Source: Desulfurococcales archaeon
GTDB lineage: Archaea > Thermoproteota > Thermoprotei_A > Sulfolobales > Fervidicoccaceae
Length of the DNA: 8,998 nt
Assembly (NCBI GenBank): GCA_027048265.1
Contig: JALTXS010000194.1
Coordinates: forward strand, 1 to 8,998
Direction: 5' to 3'
Below are positions 6,267 to 8,998 of the stretch, piece after piece; positions within the stretch are counted from its first letter, which is position 1; every line of letters starts with the position of its first letter. The notes below the pieces were generated by a model that had not been told where the DNA came from, made no database searches, and worked only from the letters and a program-made list of their open reading frames with translations. Made by a program: the position numbers and the translations under genes.

Positions 6267-7541
6267 CTACTCCTCCCCGGGTATGCGGGCCTTCTCGAAC
6301 TCAATCCCCGCGTCAAGGGGCCGGGTGGCGTCGAGGCCCATCTTGCTAGTCATCCCATCCTCCGCGCTGGGGTCGAGGGTCGAGCCCCGGGCGCTTCTTA
6401 TCACAACGAGGTCCCTGTCGGCCTGGAACCTCGTCGCAATGGCCCACTCTACCTCCCGGGGGTCCTCTGGGTCAACGTCCAGGTCCACAACCACCACGTG
6501 CTTGAGGCTGGGGTGGCCGGCGAAGGCGGCCATTATGGCGTTCTTGCCGTCCCCCTCGTGGTTCTTGGCTATGGAGACCACCGCGTGGAGCCACCCGCCG
6601 CTGGCGGGGGTGAGCCTCACTTTCCCTACTCGTGGCACGACTCTTTTCACCGAAGCGTATATACTGGCCTCCCGGGGGAGGCCCATGAGGAGTGCGTGCT
6701 CCAGTCCAGCGGGTAGGAGGGGGTAGGTCAGGGGCTCCTCGTCGGCCAGCACCCAGGTCTCCTCCACCCTTATCACGGGCTGTCTCCTGACCCGGTCATA
6801 GGTCCCCATGGCGTCGACGAAGGGGCCCTCGGGCTCGTCATCTAGGGTGACCCACGCCTCCAGTATGACGGACGTCCCCAGGGGTACGGGATTGCCGTGG
6901 AGGGGCGACTTCACGTAGGCCAGCCTCCTGCCGGCGAGATGGGGGAGGAGGGCGAGCTCATAGTAGCCGAAGGGGTGGGGGCCCACGAGTATGGTTATGG
7001 GGAGCTCCTCTCCCCTTTCCCGGCTTTTCTTGATGAGAGTGTATAGGTGGCGGGGCACTATCCTTGCCCTCAGGCTGCGGCTGTCCCCCACCAGCATCCT
7101 GTGTATGCTGGCGTTGTGGGAGTCACCCGTACTGGCGACGACTATGGTTGAGGTCAGGTAGAGGCCCGCGTCCTTTTCATAGTACTTGAGGGCCCCCAGA
7201 TCTTTCTCCAGTGAGAGGCTCTCTTTCGCATAGTGGTCCTCCAGCCTCTCCTCCACATAGACCTCATCAAGCCTCGGAGGGAGGCGGGAGAGGAGCGCGT
7301 AGGCGTCCTCATCGCTCCTCAGCCCGGCTAGGCTGAAGAGCTTTCCGCGGGTGTCCATCAGGTTGGACGCTGCCCTGAGCCGGGAGCCCCGGGGCCTGAA
7401 GAGCAGGGGGGGATCCCCCTGTCCCCTCTTTATTATCAGCGCGGCCTCGTGTATGGGGTCGAGCTCTTCCCCGTGCTCCCGGTAGCCGAGCTTCCTCAAC
7501 GCGTCCCACAGGGTGAGGGACCGTGTTTTCTCCTCGGGCAC
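6267..7541 (-). CDS. UbiD-family decarboxylase, probably anhydromevalonate phosphate decarboxylase
   Basis: This 424-residue UbiD-fold enzyme should use prenylated FMN to decarboxylate trans-anhydromevalonate 5-phosphate to isopentenyl phosphate. The substrate is assigned from its place directly before both phosphomevalonate dehydratase genes; the UbiD family itself is clear from sequence. By alignment with fungal Fdc1, the metal/prFMN ligands correspond to Asn143, His165 and Glu195, and the catalytic arginine to Arg148. EGPFVD (238-243) replaces the usual EGPFGE, so the first glutamate is kept (Glu238) and the second is Asp243. GLDATRP (402-408) is the usual C-terminal signature. At 424 residues it is shorter than bacterial UbiD (about 490), as expected for the archaeal subgroup. 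The start is GTG 7541, preceded six bases upstream by AGGTGA, a perfect ribosome-binding site. The kinase gene stops 17 bases upstream. A UbiX-type prFMN synthase is needed but is not in the window. Confidence 0.9.
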   Translation of the reverse strand: MPEEKTRSLTLWDALRKLGYREHGEELDPIHEAALIIKRGQGDPPLLFRPRGSRLRAASNLMDTRGKLFSLAGLRSDEDAYALLSRLPPRLDEVYVEERLEDHYAKESLSLEKDLGALKYYEKDAGLYLTSTIVVASTGDSHNASIHRMLVGDSRSLRARIVPRHLYTLIKKSRERGEELPITILVGPHPFGYYELALLPHLAGRRLAYVKSPLHGNPVPLGTSVILEAWVTLDDEPEGPFVDAMGTYDRVRRQPVIRVEETWVLADEEPLTYPLLPAGLEHALLMGLPREASIYASVKRVVPRVGKVRLTPASGGWLHAVVSIAKNHEGDGKNAIMAAFAGHPSLKHVVVVDLDVDPEDPREVEWAIATRFQADRDLVVIRSARGSTLDPSAEDGMTSKMGLDATRPLDAGIEFEKARIPGEE

Positions 7542-7558
7542 TTTTATTCACCTGGTGT

Positions 7559-8836
7559 TCAGGCATCGGTTAAGCGGGATATTGTCCTAAGGCGGGTGTC
7601 CATTACTATGCTGTCCTCCTGGTATCGTATGACTCCCGTCCTAATAACCTTGGGGACCCTCTCGGCCTGGGGTGTCCTGAGGATGAGGAGGCGCCTGGCC
7701 TCATCTGCGCCCGTTATTATCCCGTAGGTGTAGTCCCTCCCCCTCTCGTCCGCGAGTGACACCAGGAGGCCCCTAAGGGCCTCCATGCCCAGCACCACGG
7801 TGTCACCACCCGGGAGCCTCTGACGGGGCCTGTTCTTGACGAGCAGAACCGTCTTCCCACCCAGCCTCTCCCCATATATTGGACGCACCCCCATCTCCTC
7901 CCCCAGGCGGGCCAGCTCCTCCTCGACCAGGGGCTCGCCGAGGCCCAGGTTCACCGTTCCCAAGAGGGGCGCCTCACTCGGGTTGATCATTAGGGTCTCG
8001 AGGGACTCGACCAGGTACAGCTTATCGCCCCTCAGCATTCTCCTCTCCCGGGCGTCTCTCACCACCCTTCGGGGCGGGCTCTTGAGGAACAGCGTGGGGG
8101 CGGGCGAGATCCTCTTGAACATGCGCTCCTCCCCAGCTGGGGCCCCAACCACGATTATCCAATCCACGCCCAGCCTCGTCGCCAGCTCCGCCTTGTACCT
8201 CAGCGCCCTCGTGCCTGTGAACCACCCGTCGGTGTCCACGAGTAGAGGGCCAGAGGGGGGTTCCTCCATCAGGAGGCTGAGGGATGCTGCTATCACCTGG
8301 TGCTCCCACCCCGCGGGTGTTATGCTGCCCACATAGCTCATCCTGCTGGCCCTAGGGATCCTCTCCCACAGGGTGGGGGCGGGGAGCTGGGCTCTCACCA
8401 CGAAGCCGGGGAGGCCGTAAGTTGATTGGCCTAGGTCCGTGTCGAGAACCTCCACAGGACCCCTGTCCTGCTCCAGGAGCCTATTGGCGATTAGCGTGAG
8501 GAGGCTCGTCTTGCCAGCATCCACGGGTCCCATGACCGCGACTCTGCATGTGCCATTGCAGGAACCCGTGAGCCTCTCCACAGCCTCCAGCCACTCTCGG
8601 TAGGCCTCCACCTCGTCCCCCTGGGCGTCCCTCACCGTTCCCAGGCCGCTCTCCACCTCGAGGGAGGAGCCGGGCTCCAGCTCGACTATGTAGCTGCGGT
8701 CCCTGTGTACAACTATCTCCGAGCCCTCCCCCAGGGGTGCTCCCAGTATCCTCGCCGTTCCCTCACTCACCCTAAGCCTCAGGGGGCCCGATATCCATAG
8801 CATCCTGGGATGGTTGGAGGAGCGTATGGGTTCCAT
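7559..8836 (-). CDS. Polynucleotide 5'-hydroxyl kinase, Clp1/Nol9/Grc3 type
   Basis: This 425-residue protein resembles archaeal members of the Clp1/Grc3/Nol9 family, which phosphorylate the 5'-OH end of RNA (and often DNA) with a nucleotide triphosphate. An N-terminal beta-rich region (about 12-70) precedes the P-loop kinase domain. Walker A is GPVDAGKTS (103-111). The DTDLGQS block (132-138) carries the acidic residues that act as base and Mg2+ ligand in this family, and VDTDGWFTG (200-208) is another family signature. RRVVRDARERR (256-266) is an arginine-rich stretch that may form the lid. A C-terminal domain follows (about 290-425). The ATG at 8836 has GGGGAGGGG just upstream; a later ATG at residue 12 is possible but lacks such support. 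The gene lies 14 bases after the preceding ORF and 17 before the decarboxylase. Likely role: RNA end repair or processing. Confidence 0.87.
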   Translation of the reverse strand: MEPIRSSNHPRMLWISGPLRLRVSEGTARILGAPLGEGSEIVVHRDRSYIVELEPGSSLEVESGLGTVRDAQGDEVEAYREWLEAVERLTGSCNGTCRVAVMGPVDAGKTSLLTLIANRLLEQDRGPVEVLDTDLGQSTYGLPGFVVRAQLPAPTLWERIPRASRMSYVGSITPAGWEHQVIAASLSLLMEEPPSGPLLVDTDGWFTGTRALRYKAELATRLGVDWIIVVGAPAGEERMFKRISPAPTLFLKSPPRRVVRDARERRMLRGDKLYLVESLETLMINPSEAPLLGTVNLGLGEPLVEEELARLGEEMGVRPIYGERLGGKTVLLVKNRPRQRLPGGDTVVLGMEALRGLLVSLADERGRDYTYGIITGADEARRLLILRTPQAERVPKVIRTGVIRYQEDSIVMDTRLRTISRLTDA

Positions 8837-8850
8837 GGCCCCTCCCCATC

Positions 8851-8998
8851 CTAGCCCTTGCCGATTGAAGCTATCGTGGAAGAGCGTGTAGCTATAAGGT
8901 AGGCGGCCCTTAGGTCGCTATCACGGGGCGCCCGCCTGGAGGTCTTCCCCCTTACGCGGGTGGTCCCCTCCTCGTCGGCGAGCTCCACAGGGGCTCCG
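8851..8998 (-). CDS. C-terminal fragment of an unrecognised protein, 5' end outside window
   Basis: On the - strand one frame stays open from the window edge (first complete codon ends at 8997) to a TAG at 8853-8851, giving 48 residues; the other two frames are closed by stops. The peptide begins GAPVELADEEGTTRVRGKTS and continues with an arginine-rich part (RRAPRDSDLRAAYLIATRSS). This has the ordinary charged composition of a thermophile protein and the codon use of its neighbours. I do not recognise the family. It ends 14 bases before the kinase start, with the kinase ribosome-binding site inside that gap, so it is probably the preceding gene of the same operon. Confidence 0.6.
   Translation of the reverse strand, partial: GAPVELADEEGTTRVRGKTSRRAPRDSDLRAAYLIATRSSTIASIGKG

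Larger units (their letters stand above)
4627..8997 (-). other. Compact operon: unknown ORF - RNA kinase - AMPD - PMDh large - PMDh small
   Basis: Five same-strand genes follow each other with gaps of 14, 17, 2 and 6 bases. Each downstream gene has a Shine-Dalgarno motif in the gap or in the tail of the preceding gene, and no TATA-like element is apparent in the gaps. This supports one polycistronic message, at least from the kinase onward. The true promoter lies beyond the window edge. Confidence 0.75.

Noticed and set aside
6867..6872. Ser224 of the UbiD-type enzyme as a lost metal-binding glutamate
   Set aside because: At first GTSVILE looked like a site that had lost the ligand. Distances to the EGPF motif show that the Fdc1 ligand Glu233 corresponds instead to Glu195, which is present.
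7559..8836. The kinase gene as the missing isopentenyl phosphate kinase of the pathway
   Set aside because: Its P-loop (GPVDAGKTS), DTDLGQS and VDTDGW blocks are those of Clp1/Grc3 polynucleotide kinases. Isopentenyl phosphate kinase belongs to the amino acid kinase fold, which has no P-loop.

Overview
The window looks like a piece of a GC-rich hyperthermophilic archaeon of the Thermoproteota (Crenarchaeota), probably Desulfurococcales-like. The evidence is the gene content: a two-subunit aconitase-X-type phosphomevalonate dehydratase next to a UbiD-type decarboxylase (the archaeal mevalonate pathway first worked out in Aeropyrum pernix), an archaeal Clp1/Nol9-type RNA kinase, and a DUF505-like winged-helix protein. 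Shine-Dalgarno motifs of the GGAGG/AGGTGA type, GTG and TTG starts, very short intergenic gaps and heavy use of AGG and ATA codons agree with this. The species cannot be named from the sequence alone.

Layout. (1) Positions 1-328, + strand: the C-terminal part of a macro-domain (ADP-ribose-binding) protein whose start lies outside the window. (2) Positions 325-2166, - strand: a ClC-family chloride transporter or channel with two C-terminal CBS domains; its stop codon overlaps that of the macro gene in one CTAG. (3) Positions 2288-2752, - strand: a small DUF1931 protein, a single chain with two histone folds. (4) Positions 2753-2935: a strikingly AT-rich divergent promoter region with three dyad-symmetric elements. 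(5) Positions 2927/2936-4621, + strand: a large repeat-built winged-helix protein, probably DUF505. (6) Positions 4627-8997, - strand: a compact five-gene run, in transcription order an unrecognised partial ORF, a polynucleotide 5'-hydroxyl kinase (Clp1/Nol9 type), a UbiD-family decarboxylase that is probably anhydromevalonate phosphate decarboxylase, and the large and small subunits of phosphomevalonate dehydratase.

How the genes work together. The last three genes of the run make two consecutive steps of the modified archaeal mevalonate pathway. Mevalonate 5-phosphate is dehydrated to trans-anhydromevalonate 5-phosphate by the iron-sulfur dehydratase, then decarboxylated to isopentenyl phosphate by the prenyl-FMN-dependent UbiD enzyme. 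Isopentenyl phosphate kinase, mevalonate kinase and the UbiX-type prenyl-FMN synthase needed for the rest of the route are not in the window. Gaps of 2-17 nt and a ribosome-binding site embedded in the preceding gene suggest co-transcription and translational coupling. Why an RNA 5'-kinase is in the same run is unclear.

The least explained part is the divergent pair DUF1931 / DUF505-like with its AT-rich control region: a histone-fold protein and a multi-winged-helix protein share one promoter island in a lineage where canonical histones are mostly absent. No RNA genes, CRISPR arrays, insertion sequences or prophage genes were seen. Every stretch over 300 bases is occupied by a gene.
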